From positions 1 through 64,000 of the forward strand of contig NZ_KB899243.1 of the NCBI RefSeq assembly GCF_000378125.1: 64,000 nt of DNA. Direction: 5' to 3'. The DNA is from Rudaea cellulosilytica DSM 22992 (GTDB lineage: Bacteria; Pseudomonadota; Gammaproteobacteria; Xanthomonadales; Rhodanobacteraceae). Shown here piece by piece: positions 7,299 through 20,736 of the stretch. The stretch's first letter is position 1, and each line of letters begins with the position of its first letter. The position numbers were made by a program, and so were the translations under genes. The notes below the pieces were generated by a model. It did not search any database, was not told where the DNA came from, and saw only the letters and a program-made list of their open reading frames with translations.

Positions 7299-8432
7299 TC
7301 ACTTCGTCGCGGCAGCTTCGCCCGCAGGCTTGGCTTCGGCGATCTGCACCGGCGTGCCGTCGGTCAGGCGCGACTGACCGTCGACGACGATGGTTTCGCC
7401 GCCATCGAGGCCCTTCGCGATCGCCGACTCACCGGCGACGCTGCGCGCGACGGTCACCGCGCGCTGCGCGGCCTTCTTGTCCGCGTTGACGACAAACACG
7501 TAGTAGCCGTTGGGCCCCGCCTTAACCGCGGCGTCGGGCACGACGATCGCGTCGGCATCGCTGCCGAGTGTCAACGTGATGTTGACGAACTGCCCCGGCC
7601 ACAGATTTTCCTCGGCGTTGGCGAACTGCGCGCGCAGCTTGATCGTGTTCGTCGCCGGATCCACCGCGTTGTCGACGAAGGCGAGCTCGCCGGACTGAGC
7701 CGTCTTCACGCCGTCGCCTCGCGCCTGCACTCGCAACGCGCCTTTGGCCTGGGCTGTGCGTACGGACTCGACATAGGCGCCCGGCACGGCGAAATTGACG
7801 AAGATCGGCGCGACCTGGTTGATCGTCAGCAGCGCATTCGTGTCGTTGGCTTTCACCAGATTGCCGGGCTGCACGAGGATGCGCCCCGCGCGCCCGGCAA
7901 ACGGCGCGTGGATGTCGGTATAGCCCAGCGTCAACTGCGCTGCGGCGACGTTGGCCTGGTCCACTTTCACCGAAGCGGCCGCCGCTTCGTACGCCGTACG
8001 GTATTGCTGCATCTGGTCGGCGGAAATGAAACCTTTCTTCGCGACCGGGTCATAGCGATCGACCTGCGCCTTGGCCAGCTCGCGCGCGGCAACATCTTTG
8101 GCCAAGGCGGCATTCGCCTGTGCCAGTGACGCCTGCGCCGGGCGCGGATCGATGCGAAACAACAGCTGCCCGGCTTTGACCTCGTCGCCGTCCTTGACGT
8201 GGCTTTCGAGCAGTTGTCCGTCGACAAGCGATTTGACCGCAACCGAGTTGATCGCCTCGACCGTACCCACCGCGGCGAGCAGGTCGGGCATCGTCTTGCG
8301 CATGGCGACCGCGACGCTGACCGGCGCTGCCGCGGGCGCGGGCGCGGGCGGCGGCTTGGAGCAGGCGGCGAGCAGCGTGATCAGGATTGCGGCGCAGACG
8401 CGACGCATCGCGGATTGGGCGATCGAGGGCAT
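7299..8432 (-). CDS. RND efflux membrane fusion protein (periplasmic adaptor, lipoprotein)
   Basis: A 377-residue MdtA/AcrA-type adaptor that links the pump of 4163-7288 to an outer-membrane channel. The lipobox LLAACS makes it a lipoprotein. Then come a barrel-sandwich part (VEAINSVAVKSLVDGQL...GDEVKAGQLLFRID), an alpha-helical hairpin (ANAALAKDVAARELAKAQ) and a beta-barrel (IFVNFAVP...VQARG). The start at 8432 is used, but ATG at 8408, immediately before the signal sequence, is equally possible because neither has a clear ribosome site. A GATAAT -10-like box on the minus strand (8466-8461) could drive the operon. Confidence 0.92.
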   Translation of the reverse strand: MPSIAQSAMRRVCAAILITLLAACSKPPPAPAPAAAPVSVAVAMRKTMPDLLAAVGTVEAINSVAVKSLVDGQLLESHVKDGDEVKAGQLLFRIDPRPAQASLAQANAALAKDVAARELAKAQVDRYDPVAKKGFISADQMQQYRTAYEAAAASVKVDQANVAAAQLTLGYTDIHAPFAGRAGRILVQPGNLVKANDTNALLTINQVAPIFVNFAVPGAYVESVRTAQAKGALRVQARGDGVKTAQSGELAFVDNAVDPATNTIKLRAQFANAEENLWPGQFVNITLTLGSDADAIVVPDAAVKAGPNGYYVFVVNADKKAAQRAVTVARSVAGESAIAKGLDGGETIVVDGQSRLTDGTPVQIAEAKPAGEAAATK

Positions 8433-8460
8433 GAGCAGGAAAATGGGTTGCTTCTGCGCA

Positions 8461-8595
8461 ATTATCGCTTATCGGAACGTCATCGCTCGTGTTGCGGAAG
8501 TAATGATTTGTTAGGAAAACATCGCGAGGGCGAACTCGCCATTGCCGACCGGTGCAACCCTGTCCCGCTTTCAGCCGCGCCGCTGCTGCTAAAAT
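8461..8595. promoter_or_regulatory. Divergent promoter region between the efflux operon and dnaE
   Basis: In the 189-bp gap the minus strand has GATAAT at 8466-8461 for the efflux operon. The plus strand has an extended -10, TGCTAAAAT, at 8587-8595 for dnaE, 27 nt before its ATG. No -35 match is strong in either case. Confidence 0.45.
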
Positions 8596-8621
8596 CGACG
8601 CTCATCCGCACCGCATCATTC

Positions 8622-12185
<3,564 letters not shown>

Positions 12186-12227
12186 CCGCGGCCCCGTCGT
12201 CCGACGGTCCGCGCACCGCCCTTGCGC

Positions 12228-12233
12228 TATAAT
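12228..12233 (+). promoter_or_regulatory. -10 box (TATAAT) for accA
   Basis: A perfect TATAAT lies 40 nt upstream of the accA ATG in otherwise GC-rich DNA. The -35 position is not well matched. Confidence 0.5.
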
Positions 12234-12272
12234 CCGCCGCCTTGCGCGTCGAAGCGCCCCGCCTTGCAATAC

Positions 12273-13232
12273 ATGAACCCGAACTTCCTCGATTTCGAAC
12301 AGCCCATCGCCGAATTGGACGCGAAGATCGCCGAATTGCGCGCCGCGAGCCACGGCCAAGCTTTCAACATCGACGAGGAAGTCGGCAAGCTGCAGGACAA
12401 GCTCAAGCGCAAGACCGCGGACATCTTCCGCAACCTGACTTCGTGGCAGGTCGCCCAGCTCGCGCGCCATCCGGCGCGGCCGTACACGCTCGACTACATC
12501 CAGGCGATCTGCGAGGAATTCGTCGAACTGGCCGGCGATCGCGCCTATGCCGACGACGCGGCCATCGTCGGCGGCCTCGGCCGCATCGACGGGCGCAGCG
12601 TCGTCATCATCGGTCACCAGAAAGGCCGCGACACCAAGACCAAGATCAAGCGCAACTTCGGCATGCCGCGGCCCGAGGGCTACCGCAAAGCGCTGCGCTT
12701 GATGCAGCTCGCCGAGCGCTTCAAGCTGCCGATCCTCACCTTCATAGACACCCCGGGCGCCTATCCGGGCGTCGGCGCCGAGGAGCGCGGCCAGAGCGAA
12801 GCAATCGCGCGCAACCTGCTCGAAATGTCGGAGTTGAAAGTGCCGATCCTGTGCACGGTGATCGGCGAAGGCGGCTCGGGCGGCGCACTCGCGATCGGCG
12901 TCGGCGACGTGACCAACATGCTGCAGTACTCGACCTATTCGGTGATCTCACCCGAAGGCTGCGCATCGATTCTGTGGAAGAGCGCCGACAAGGCCAAGGA
13001 CGCCGCTGAAGCCTTGGGCCTCACCGCGCCGCGCCTGCTCGAACTCGGTCTCATCGACAAGGTGCTGCGCGAACCACTCGGCGGCGCGCATCGCGACCCG
13101 CGCAACATGGCGATTCGCCTCAAGGCCGTACTGCTGAACCAGCTCGACGAACTCGAAAAGATCGACGCGGTCGCTCTGCTCGATCGGCGCTACAAGCGCC
13201 TGCGCAAATACGGTGCGCTGCGCGCCGCATGA
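12273..13232 (+). CDS. accA: Acetyl-CoA carboxylase carboxyltransferase subunit alpha
   Basis: A 319-residue alpha subunit of the carboxyltransferase, which with AccD moves CO2 from biotin-BCCP to acetyl-CoA to make malonyl-CoA, the first step of fatty acid synthesis. It begins [12 protein letters not shown], the usual N-terminus. The crotonase-fold core shows [39 protein letters not shown] and [14 protein letters not shown]. Full length. The beta subunit gene accD is 2.4 kb away on the opposite strand, with the alpha-galactosidase gene between them. Nearness of dnaE and accA is common in gammaproteobacteria. Confidence 0.96.
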   Translation: MNPNFLDFEQPIAELDAKIAELRAASHGQAFNIDEEVGKLQDKLKRKTADIFRNLTSWQVAQLARHPARPYTLDYIQAICEEFVELAGDRAYADDAAIVGGLGRIDGRSVVIIGHQKGRDTKTKIKRNFGMPRPEGYRKALRLMQLAERFKLPILTFIDTPGAYPGVGAEERGQSEAIARNLLEMSELKVPILCTVIGEGGSGGALAIGVGDVTNMLQYSTYSVISPEGCASILWKSADKAKDAAEALGLTAPRLLELGLIDKVLREPLGGAHRDPRNMAIRLKAVLLNQLDELEKIDAVALLDRRYKRLRKYGALRAA

Positions 13233-13244
13233 TGGTCCGCGCAA

Positions 13245-13262
13245 CGTTTCAACACTGAAACG
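13245..13262 (+). terminator. Hairpin after accA
   Basis: Perfect 7-bp stem CGTTTCA/TGAAACG with a 4-nt loop, 12 nt after the accA stop. There is no T-run, so it may only be a weak or Rho-dependent end. Confidence 0.35.
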
Positions 13263-13364
13263 ATCGCCGTTACTCCGATTTAGGAACTACCCGCTGCGTC
13301 GTTCGACGCGACGTGCTGTGCGCGCTTTCGCTACGCGCCCGCACTTTCCTGGCGCGCATCAAAA

Positions 13365-13387
13365 TAATAATATTAATCCTATTATTA
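13365..13387 (+). promoter_or_regulatory. AT-only inverted repeat upstream of the alpha-galactosidase gene
   Basis: TAATAATA, 7-nt spacer, TATTATTA: a perfect 8-bp inverted repeat in an AT-rich island, ending 24 nt before the ATG at 13412. It could be a regulator-binding site, or part of the promoter. The surrounding sequence is strongly GC-rich, so the island stands out. Confidence 0.45.
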
Positions 13388-13411
13388 GATAACCATCGAG
13401 GGAGATCGACG

Positions 13412-15622
13412 ATGCATGCTGTGCGAACGCTGGGTGCGATGTTGTTCGCCGTCATCGGCGCGATCGGAACTGCTCGCGCCGCCGACGGCTCCGTCCGCTT
13501 CGACGAGTCGAGCAAGACCTTCCGCCTCGACGCGGCCAAGGTCACCTACGCGTTCGGCGTCGACGACAAGGGTCAGCTGCAATCGCTTTATTGGGGACCG
13601 CGCCTCGGCGTGTCGGATCGCCTCTCCGCTGCCGTCGCTCCCGCTCCTGGCGATGCGATAGACGGCAACATCAACCGCGTGCGCCAGGAGTACAGCGGCT
13701 GGGGCAGCGGCCTCTACTACGAACCCGGGGTGAAGATCACCTTTCCCGACGGCAATCGCGATCTGGTCCTGCACTACGTGTCGCATTCAATCAAGGGTTC
13801 GATCCTGTCTGTCGTGCTCAAGGACATCGAGCGCGCGATCCTAGTCACCCTCGAATACGAGATTGACGCCGACACCGGCATCGTCCGCCGCAGCGCGACG
13901 ATAACGAACCGGACCTCGACGCCAGTGATCGTCGAACAGGCCAATGCGGCAACCTGGTTCCTGCCGCGCAGCCGCGACTACACCTTGCGCTTTTTGTCCG
14001 GTCGCTGGGCGGCGGAGAACAGTGTCAACGAGCGCCCGGTGCAGCCCGGCAAGACCGTGCTCGAAAGCCGGCGCGGCACGACCGGCATGCAGAATGCGCC
14101 TTGGTTCGCCGTGCGCCGCAACGATGCGAACGAAACGCAAGGCCAGGTGTGGTTCGGCTCGCTCGCGTGGAGCGGCTCCTGGCAGATCGCGGTCGAACAG
14201 GATCAGATCGAACAGGTGCGCATCTCCGGCGGTTTCAATCCCTTCGACTTCGGCTACAAGCTCGACGCGGGCGCGAGTCTCGCCACGCCGAGCTTCTACG
14301 CCGGAGTCACGACGGACGGTATCGGCGAGGCCTCGCGCCTGATGCACCGGCTCGAGTTGACGAAGATCCTGCCGCAGGCGCCGAACCCGCGCCTGCGCCC
14401 GGTGCTGTACAACTCGTGGGAAGCTACCGAATTCAAAGTCGACGAGCCTGGCCAGATCGCGCTCGCCGAGAAAGCCGCTAGCATCGGCGTCGAGCGCTTC
14501 GTCATGGACGACGGCTGGTTCGGCGCACGCAACACCGACAAGGCGGGCCTCGGCGACTGGGTCGTCAACCGGCAAAAATTCCCGAACGGCCTCAAACCGC
14601 TGATCGACCGCGTGCACGTCCTCGGCATGGATTTCGGCCTGTGGGTGGAGCCGGAGATGGTCAATGCGGACAGCGATCTCTACCGCGCGCATCCCGACTG
14701 GATCCTGCACATGACCGGCCGGCCGCGCACCGAGGGGCGCAATCAGCTCGTGCTCAATCTCGCTCGCGCCGACGTGCGTGCCTACCTGTTCGACGCGCTC
14801 GATAAGCTGCTCAGCGAAAACGACATCGCCTTCCTCAAATGGGACTACAACCGCAGCTGGTCGGAGCCCGGCTGGCCCGAAGTCGCGCCCGACCAGCAGA
14901 AGAACGTCTATGTCGACTTCATCCGCAACTACTACGGCATCCTCGAAAAGCTGCGCAAAAAACATCCGAAGATCGAGATCGAGTCGTGCTCAAGCGGTGG
15001 CGGCCGCATCGACCTCGGTGTGATGCATCTGACCGATGAGGTATGGACCTCCGACAACACCGATGCGTTTGATCGCCTGCGCATCCAGGACGGCTTCACT
15101 CAGGCTTGGACACCGGCCGCGATGATGGCTTGGGTCACCGACTCGCCGACCTGGGTCAACAACCGCGCGCTCTCGCTCGAGTACCGGTTCCTGTCTTCGA
15201 TGCAGGGCTCGCTCGGCCTCGGCGCGAATCTGAACAAATGGCAGCCGCAGGATTTCGCCACCGCGCGTCGCCTCGTCGCCGAGTACAAGGCAATGCGCAA
15301 AACCGTGCAGCAAGGTCGACTCTACCGCCTCATCTCGCCACAGGGCGGCAGCGAGCAGTCGGCCACCGAAAGCGTCAGCGCCGATCGCGCCCACGCCGTA
15401 CTGTTCGCTTTCCTGCATTCGAGCACGGAAAAGTATCCCTACCCCACGGTACGCCTGCAGGGTCTGGATCCCGATGCGAAATACCGCGTGCGTGCGATCA
15501 AAGGCAAATTCGACGAACGCACGCCGACGACGGCGAGCGGTGCCTACTGGATGAATGCGGGCATCGACTTGCTGTTGCGCGGCGACTTCCAGGCCGCGGC
15601 GCTCGCCTTCGACGAGGAGTAG
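13412..15622 (+). CDS. Alpha-galactosidase, GH36 family, exported
   Basis: A 736-residue glycoside hydrolase family 36 enzyme that removes terminal alpha-galactose from oligosaccharides such as raffinose or melibiose. The start at 13412 is supported by the ribosome site GAGGGAGA. The N-terminus MHAVRTLGAMLFAVIGAIGTARAADG is a signal peptide, so it should be periplasmic or secreted. The beta-supersandwich domain is followed by the catalytic barrel with FVMDDGWFGAR, the nucleophile Asp in KWDYNRS and the acid/base Asp in TSDNTDAFDR, preceded by ESCSSGGGRIDLG. Length matches family members. No transporter or other sugar gene is adjacent. It ends 5 nt from the accD stop on the opposite strand. 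Confidence 0.92.
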   Translation: MHAVRTLGAMLFAVIGAIGTARAADGSVRFDESSKTFRLDAAKVTYAFGVDDKGQLQSLYWGPRLGVSDRLSAAVAPAPGDAIDGNINRVRQEYSGWGSGLYYEPGVKITFPDGNRDLVLHYVSHSIKGSILSVVLKDIERAILVTLEYEIDADTGIVRRSATITNRTSTPVIVEQANAATWFLPRSRDYTLRFLSGRWAAENSVNERPVQPGKTVLESRRGTTGMQNAPWFAVRRNDANETQGQVWFGSLAWSGSWQIAVEQDQIEQVRISGGFNPFDFGYKLDAGASLATPSFYAGVTTDGIGEASRLMHRLELTKILPQAPNPRLRPVLYNSWEATEFKVDEPGQIALAEKAASIGVERFVMDDGWFGARNTDKAGLGDWVVNRQKFPNGLKPLIDRVHVLGMDFGLWVEPEMVNADSDLYRAHPDWILHMTGRPRTEGRNQLVLNLARADVRAYLFDALDKLLSENDIAFLKWDYNRSWSEPGWPEVAPDQQKNVYVDFIRNYYGILEKLRKKHPKIEIESCSSGGGRIDLGVMHLTDEVWTSDNTDAFDRLRIQDGFTQAWTPAAMMAWVTDSPTWVNNRALSLEYRFLSSMQGSLGLGANLNKWQPQDFATARRLVAEYKAMRKTVQQGRLYRLISPQGGSEQSATESVSADRAHAVLFAFLHSSTEKYPYPTVRLQGLDPDAKYRVRAIKGKFDERTPTTASGAYWMNAGIDLLLRGDFQAAALAFDEE

Positions 15623-15626
15623 CTTC

Positions 15627-16502
15627 CTAGGCTACGCGCGGTTGGCGCATCAGCAACGCGGTCAGCGCAGCGAGCCGATCGCGCATGTCGCGCCGATCGA
15701 CGATCAGATCGATGGCGCCGTGCTCGACGAGGAATTCGGAGCGCTGGAAGCCTTCCGGCAGCGTCTCGCGCACGGTCTGTTCGATCACGCGCGGACCGGC
15801 GAAGCCGATCAGTGCCTTCGGCTCGCCGATATTGATGTCGCCGAGCATGCCGAGGCTCGCGGAGACGCCGCCGGTGGTCGGGTCGGTCAGCACCGAGATG
15901 AACGGCACGCCGGCACGGCGCAGGCGCGCGATCGCTGCCGAGGTCTTGGCCATCTGCATCAGCGAGAACAGGCCTTCCTGCATGCGCGCGCCGCCGGTGG
16001 CGGAGAAGCAGACGAATGGCGCGCGCTGCTCGAGCGCGCGCTCGGCGGCAAGCGTGAACTTCTCGCCGACGACCGAGCCCATCGAACCGCCCATGTAGGC
16101 AAACTCGAACGCGACCGCGATCAGCGGCTGCGCTTTGAGCTTGCCCTGCATCGCGATCAGCGCGTCCTTCTCGCCGGTGTTCTTCTGCGCGATGGCGATG
16201 CGGGCCTTGTAGGTTTTCGAGTCCTTGAATTTGAGCGCGTCGACCGGTTCGAGCAAGGCGAACAGCTCTTCGGTCGGGCCTTCGTCGAACAACGCTGTCA
16301 GGCGCTTGCGCGCCGCGATCGGGTGGTGGTGGCCGCACTTCGGGCAGACCTGCAGGTTGCGCTCGAGTTCGGGCCCGTAGAGCACGGCGCCGCAACCCTC
16401 GCATTTCTCCCACAGGCCCTCGGGCACCTTGCCCTTGCCGGAAGGATCTCCCTTGCCCTCGGTGCGGATGCGCGAGGGCATCAGTTTGGTAAGCCAGCTC
16501 AT
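15627..16502 (-). CDS. accD: Acetyl-CoA carboxylase carboxyltransferase subunit beta
   Basis: Beta subunit partner of AccA. The start at 16502 ([14 protein letters not shown]) is the family-typical N-terminus and gives 291 residues. The zinc finger CEGCG...CPKCGHHHP is at about residues 30-55. The crotonase core has [46 protein letters not shown] and [11 protein letters not shown]. The frame stays open upstream for 61 more codons, with ATGs at 16667 and 16538, and would then overlap the end of trpA by 11 nt. That extension is Pro/Ser-rich and not typical of the family. Transcribed with trpB and trpA. Confidence 0.94.
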   Translation of the reverse strand: MSWLTKLMPSRIRTEGKGDPSGKGKVPEGLWEKCEGCGAVLYGPELERNLQVCPKCGHHHPIAARKRLTALFDEGPTEELFALLEPVDALKFKDSKTYKARIAIAQKNTGEKDALIAMQGKLKAQPLIAVAFEFAYMGGSMGSVVGEKFTLAAERALEQRAPFVCFSATGGARMQEGLFSLMQMAKTSAAIARLRRAGVPFISVLTDPTTGGVSASLGMLGDINIGEPKALIGFAGPRVIEQTVRETLPEGFQRSEFLVEHGAIDLIVDRRDMRDRLAALTALLMRQPRVA

Positions 16503-16656
16503 GTCGTTCTCGTCATCGAAAAGTTCGGCATCGGGCATCGCGGTCACGATGCGTTCGGGCAGCGCCGGCTCCGTCGGCGCCGGCCCGGACGAGGCCGAAT
16601 CGGAAACATGCGATTCTACCGGCTGTTGCGGCTTGGGGACACCTTCACTGTTCGAT

Positions 16657-17478
16657 TTACGCGGCATGGCGCGCCGAACGCGCATCGAGCGCCTGGCGGA
16701 CCGGCGCGAGGAAATCGCGCACTGCAGCTGTGACAGCGGCAGCAGGCGAAGAGTTCGCCAGGTGCTCGACCAGTGCGCTGCCGATCACAACCGCATCGGC
16801 GAATTCGGCGATCGCGACCGCCGATGCCGCGTCGCGCACGCCGAAGCCGACCGCCACCGGCAATGCAGGCGCCAGCGCCTTGATCGCCGCGACGCGCGCG
16901 CGCACGGGCGCGAGATCGAGCCGGTTCGCCCCGGTCACGCCGGCAAACGAGACATAGTATAAAAATCCACTCGCCTCGCGGGTCAGCGCTGCGAGGCGCG
17001 CATCGTGCGTGGTCGGTGCGGCGAGGAAGATGCGATGCAGTCCGGCATCGGCCAGCGGCTTGATCGTCGCCGATTCCTCGAGCGGGCAATCGACGAGCAG
17101 CACGCCGTCCACGCCGACAGCAACCGCTTCGTCGGCAAATTTCGCATAGCCGTGGATTTCGATCGGATTGAGATAACCCATCAGCACGATCGGCGTGTTC
17201 TTGTCTTTCTCACGGAACTCGCCGACCCAGCCGAGGATCTGCGCAAGGCCCACGCCTTTGGCGAGCGCGCGTTCGCTGGCATGCTGGATCACCGGGCCAT
17301 CGGCCATCGGATCGGAGAACGGCACGCCGAGTTCGATCAGGTCGGCACCGGCTTCGACCAGGGCATGCATCAACGGCACGACATGGTCGGGCGAGGGATC
17401 GCCGGCGGTGACGAATGGAATCAGGCCGGTACGGCCGGCGGACTTGAGTTCGGCAAAACGCTGGTCGATGCGGTTCAC
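16657..17478 (-). CDS. trpA: Tryptophan synthase alpha subunit
   Basis: Cleaves indole-3-glycerol phosphate to indole, which is channelled to TrpB. It has 273 residues, the normal size, and starts with GTG ([12 protein letters not shown]), overlapping the trpB stop by 4 nt, which indicates translational coupling. The catalytic Glu is in [12 protein letters not shown] and the Asp in [11 protein letters not shown]. The phosphate-binding part is [11 protein letters not shown] and VIGSALVE. It reads in the order trpB-trpA-accD. Confidence 0.96.
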   Translation of the reverse strand: MNRIDQRFAELKSAGRTGLIPFVTAGDPSPDHVVPLMHALVEAGADLIELGVPFSDPMADGPVIQHASERALAKGVGLAQILGWVGEFREKDKNTPIVLMGYLNPIEIHGYAKFADEAVAVGVDGVLLVDCPLEESATIKPLADAGLHRIFLAAPTTHDARLAALTREASGFLYYVSFAGVTGANRLDLAPVRARVAAIKALAPALPVAVGFGVRDAASAVAIAEFADAVVIGSALVEHLANSSPAAAVTAAVRDFLAPVRQALDARSARHAA

Positions 17479-18746
17479 AGCGAAATCCCCTCGCGCGCGG
17501 CGATCGTGTGCACGTCCTTGTCGCCACGCCCCGACAGATTGACCAGTACCAATTGATCCTTCGGCAGCTCGCGCGCGAGTTTGATGCCCTGAGCGACGGC
17601 ATGGCTCGACTCGAGCGCGGCGAGGATGCCCTCGCTGCGCGCGAGTTCGTGGAACGCGGCCAGCGCCTCCTCGTCGGTGATGCCGACATAGCTTGCACGG
17701 CCCGTGTCTTTCAGCCAGGCATGCTCGGGGCCGACGCCGGGATAATCAAGGCCGGCGGAAATCGAATGCGTCTCGGTGATCTGGCCGTCGTCGTCGCAGA
17801 TCACGTAGGTGCGGTTGCCGTGCAGCACGCCGGGACGGCCGGCGGCAAGCGACGCGGCGTGGCGTCCGGTTTCGATGCCGTCACCGGCAGCTTCGGCACC
17901 GACGATTTTGACCTCGCGATCGTTGAGGAAGGCATGAAACAAGCCGATCGCATTCGAGCCACCGCCGACGCAGGCAGTGATCACGTCGGGCAGGCGGCCG
18001 TATTCCTCGAGCATCTGCGCGCGCGCCTCGCGGCCGACGATCGCATTGAAGTCACGCACCATCATCGGATACGGATGCGGGCCCGCGACCGTGCCGATGA
18101 TGTAGAACGTGTCGGTGACATTGGTGACCCAGTCGCGCATCGCTTCGTTGAGCGCGTCCTTCAAGGTCTTCGACCCCGACGTCACCGGCACCACTTCGGC
18201 GCCGAGCAGCTTCATGCGATAGACATTGATCTTCTGCCGCTCGATGTCGACCGCGCCCATGTAGACCACGCATTCGAGGCCGAGGCGCGTCGCCACGGTC
18301 GCGCTGGCGACGCCGTGCTGGCCCGCGCCGGTCTCGGCAATGATGCGGCGCTTGCCCATGCGCTTGGCGACGAGCGCCTGGCCCACGGTGTTGTTGATCT
18401 TGTGTGCGCCGGTATGATTCAGGTCTTCGCGCTTGAACAGGATCTGCGCGCCGCCGATTTTTTTCGACAGGCGCTCGGCATGGTAGATCGGACTGGGCCG
18501 GCCGACGTAATGCTTGAGGTCGCGATCGAGTTCGGCGATGAATTCGGGATCACGGCGCAGGCGCAGATATGCGTCGCGCAGCTCCGCCAGCGGTTCCATC
18601 AGGGTTTCGGCGACATAAAGACCGCCGTAGTCGCCGAAGCGACCGTGCTCGTCGGGGTAGTTCGAGTAGTTTATTGAATCCGCCGCCGAGGCGGCGGCGG
18701 GGATAGCCGCAGCAGCCGCGGCCGTGTCGAAGGGTTTTGCCAACAT
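17475..18746 (-). CDS. trpB: Tryptophan synthase beta subunit
   Basis: PLP enzyme joining indole and serine to make tryptophan. The start at 18746 is chosen because GGAGA lies 5 nt upstream, giving 423 residues. An open frame continues upstream without support. The N-terminal 30 residues are an Ala-rich extension not found in most family members, followed by the standard [19 protein letters not shown]. The PLP lysine is in [11 protein letters not shown], the phosphate loop is [10 protein letters not shown], and [13 protein letters not shown] is intact. The 243-bp upstream gap holds a TATAG-like -10 (18939 region, minus strand) and no other gene. Confidence 0.96.
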   Translation of the reverse strand: MLAKPFDTAAAAAAIPAAASAADSINYSNYPDEHGRFGDYGGLYVAETLMEPLAELRDAYLRLRRDPEFIAELDRDLKHYVGRPSPIYHAERLSKKIGGAQILFKREDLNHTGAHKINNTVGQALVAKRMGKRRIIAETGAGQHGVASATVATRLGLECVVYMGAVDIERQKINVYRMKLLGAEVVPVTSGSKTLKDALNEAMRDWVTNVTDTFYIIGTVAGPHPYPMMVRDFNAIVGREARAQMLEEYGRLPDVITACVGGGSNAIGLFHAFLNDREVKIVGAEAAGDGIETGRHAASLAAGRPGVLHGNRTYVICDDDGQITETHSISAGLDYPGVGPEHAWLKDTGRASYVGITDEEALAAFHELARSEGILAALESSHAVAQGIKLARELPKDQLVLVNLSGRGDKDVHTIAAREGISL

Positions 18747-18989
18747 GAGATTCTCCGGATCGGTTTGCGCCGCAACCGCAACGTCGTGCGGGTTCGGCTT
18801 CAATTCGTGATCGGGCCGTGCAGGCCCCGCGCGCAACCGCGCGCCTACCGGACCGCAGCCGCGGGCACGCGGCGCCAGCGGCGCAGCGAGCGACCGGACG
18901 GCGGCAATGGACGGGGCGAAATGCTCATGGCGTGGCTATAGCGTACACAATCTTTCCCGCCTGCGCCGCCCCGGCACGCAGAACCGGGC

Positions 18990-19991
18990 TCACAGGTAGC
19001 GCCGGATCGTCTCGCGCAGCTTGGCCACCTGCTCGGAGGTCAGCGCACCGAGCATACCGCGGCGCGCGGGCGGGATATGCGCCGCCGGGTCGTCCTCGCC
19101 GAAGACGTAGTGTTCCAGCAATGCCTTCCACGCGCGTTTTTCGGCCGGCGGCAGCGAACGGAACGCGAGAATGTCGTGCATGAGGCAGCCGAGTGCCGTC
19201 GGCGGTGCGTAGCCGTCGCTGCGCACGAACTTCCACCAGTAGTTGACCAGCGCGTTGATCCGGTCGAGTGAGGCAACGTGATGCCACCACATCGGCGGAA
19301 TGTAGATCGCGTCGCCGGCCTCGAGCTCGGCGACCTGCGCCGCGGCCAGCGCCGCCCGCAGGCGCGGGTAGCGCGGATCGTCCGGGCGGTCGAGCCGCGC
19401 CAGGCTGATTGCCGCACCGGTCGGCGCAAATTCGAGCGGCCCGATGTACAGGTTGCCGACCTGCTCGGGTGCGAACAGAGTGAAGCGCCGCCGCCCGCGC
19501 AGTACGCAGGCGATGTTGTGATACTCGTCGAAATGCGCGGGCGTGGTGACCTGGTTGCCGATCCAGATGCGCGGCTCGACACCAGCATCGAGGAACGGCA
19601 GGGTGTGCTCGCCAAGAAAGCCCGGCAGGCATTTCGCAATTGGCGCGCTCTGGATCGCAATGCCCGGTACGCGCTGCTGCCCGCTCAAATCCAGCAGGCG
19701 CTGCAGCCCTTTGCCTATCGAGACGCGATGATGCTCGTAGTTGAAGCCGTCGAAGCCCGCGTTGTAGCCGATCACGCCGTCTTCTTCAGGCCGCATCACC
19801 AGCGCATCGACCGGCGTGCCGTTGTCAAAGGCGACCAGACGCGCGACGAACTGCGCATCGGTCAGACGCTCGCGAACGAGCGGCCATTGCCGTGCCAGGC
19901 CGCGGATCACGAGCGGCAGTTCGCGCCCGATCAGGTCCTCGCGTGCGAACGCGCGACCGTTGTCCGCGAACTCTTCGATCGCGCCGGCCAT
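18990..19991 (-). CDS. Cupin-like / JmjC-like Fe(II) oxygenase domain protein
   Basis: A 333-residue protein of the cupin_8 (JmjC-like) type. The iron-binding facial triad is visible as HFDEYHN (His and Asp) in the middle and a distal His in PMWWHHVAS. Before it are IWIGNQVTTPA and after it RRRFTLFAPEQ, both characteristic. Such proteins are 2-oxoglutarate/Fe(II) oxygenases, often of protein or RNA targets, or are involved in modification of aspartyl/asparaginyl residues. The target is unknown here. The start at 19991 (MAGAIEEFADNGR) leaves 7 nt to the trpF stop, so it is probably cotranscribed with trpF. Confidence 0.8.
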   Translation of the reverse strand: MAGAIEEFADNGRAFAREDLIGRELPLVIRGLARQWPLVRERLTDAQFVARLVAFDNGTPVDALVMRPEEDGVIGYNAGFDGFNYEHHRVSIGKGLQRLLDLSGQQRVPGIAIQSAPIAKCLPGFLGEHTLPFLDAGVEPRIWIGNQVTTPAHFDEYHNIACVLRGRRRFTLFAPEQVGNLYIGPLEFAPTGAAISLARLDRPDDPRYPRLRAALAAAQVAELEAGDAIYIPPMWWHHVASLDRINALVNYWWKFVRSDGYAPPTALGCLMHDILAFRSLPPAEKRAWKALLEHYVFGEDDPAAHIPPARRGMLGALTSEQVAKLRETIRRYL

Positions 19992-19998
19992 GCCGCGT

Positions 19999-20631
19999 CT
20001 AGGCCGAATCGGCCGCGCGCACGGCGTCGACGAAGGCGCGCAGCCTGGCCGCGTCCTTGATGCCCGCAGAAGATTCGATGCCGCTGGACACATCAACCGC
20101 ATACGGGCGCAGGGCGCGAATTGCCGCGCCGACGTTGTCCGCGTTCAGCCCGCCCGCAAGCACTACAGGCTTGGCGAACGCATGCGCCCTCGCGGACCAC
20201 TCGAACGTTTTGCCGCCGCCGCCCTGCTCGCCGGCGGCGTGGCCATCGAGGAGAAATCCCGCCGCCGCCGGATGCGCATGCGCCACGGCAGCTGGATCGA
20301 CACCACCGCCCATCGCGACCGCTTTCAGATACGGCACGCGATAGCGCGCGCACTCCGCCGCCGTCTCGCTGCCGTGGAACTGCAAGAGGTCAGGCTGCAC
20401 CGCCGCGACTGCCTCGGCGATGAAGCCCGGCAGATCATCCATGAACAGCAAGACGAGATCGACGAACGGCGGCAGCGTCATGCGGATCTCGACCGCGCGT
20501 TCGATTCCGGCGAAACGCCGGCTCTTCTCGGTCAGCACCACGCCGATCGCGTCGACGCCGAGCGCGATCGCAGCCTGCACGTCCTCGATGCGCGTCATTC
20601 CGCAGAACTTGATTCGGGTTCGTTGCTGCAT
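19999..20631 (-). CDS. trpF: Phosphoribosylanthranilate isomerase
   Basis: Third step of tryptophan synthesis from anthranilate: Amadori rearrangement of PRA to CdRP. It has 210 residues with the start at 20631 (MQQRTRIKFCGMTR). The catalytic Cys is in KFCGMTR and the Asp in AVDVSSGIESSAGIKD. LAGGLNADNV is the phosphate loop. It lies between truA and the cupin gene rather than next to trpB, the order of xanthomonads with one inserted gene. Confidence 0.95.
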   Translation of the reverse strand: MQQRTRIKFCGMTRIEDVQAAIALGVDAIGVVLTEKSRRFAGIERAVEIRMTLPPFVDLVLLFMDDLPGFIAEAVAAVQPDLLQFHGSETAAECARYRVPYLKAVAMGGGVDPAAVAHAHPAAAGFLLDGHAAGEQGGGGKTFEWSARAHAFAKPVVLAGGLNADNVGAAIRALRPYAVDVSSGIESSAGIKDAARLRAFVDAVRAADSA

Positions 20632-20736
20632 GGAAAACTCAAAAAAATATGAGCGATTCGACCACGGATTGCGCGGATGGGCTCGAATCGAGATTTCGTT
20701 CAACCCGCTCCATCCAGGCGCGCCGTGCATTCATGG

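Noticed and set aside
18840..18940. Possible tryptophan leader peptide before trpB
   Set aside because: A 27-codon reading from an ATG in this gap contains only one Trp codon and no adjacent Trp pair, and no attenuator stem-loop set is evident.
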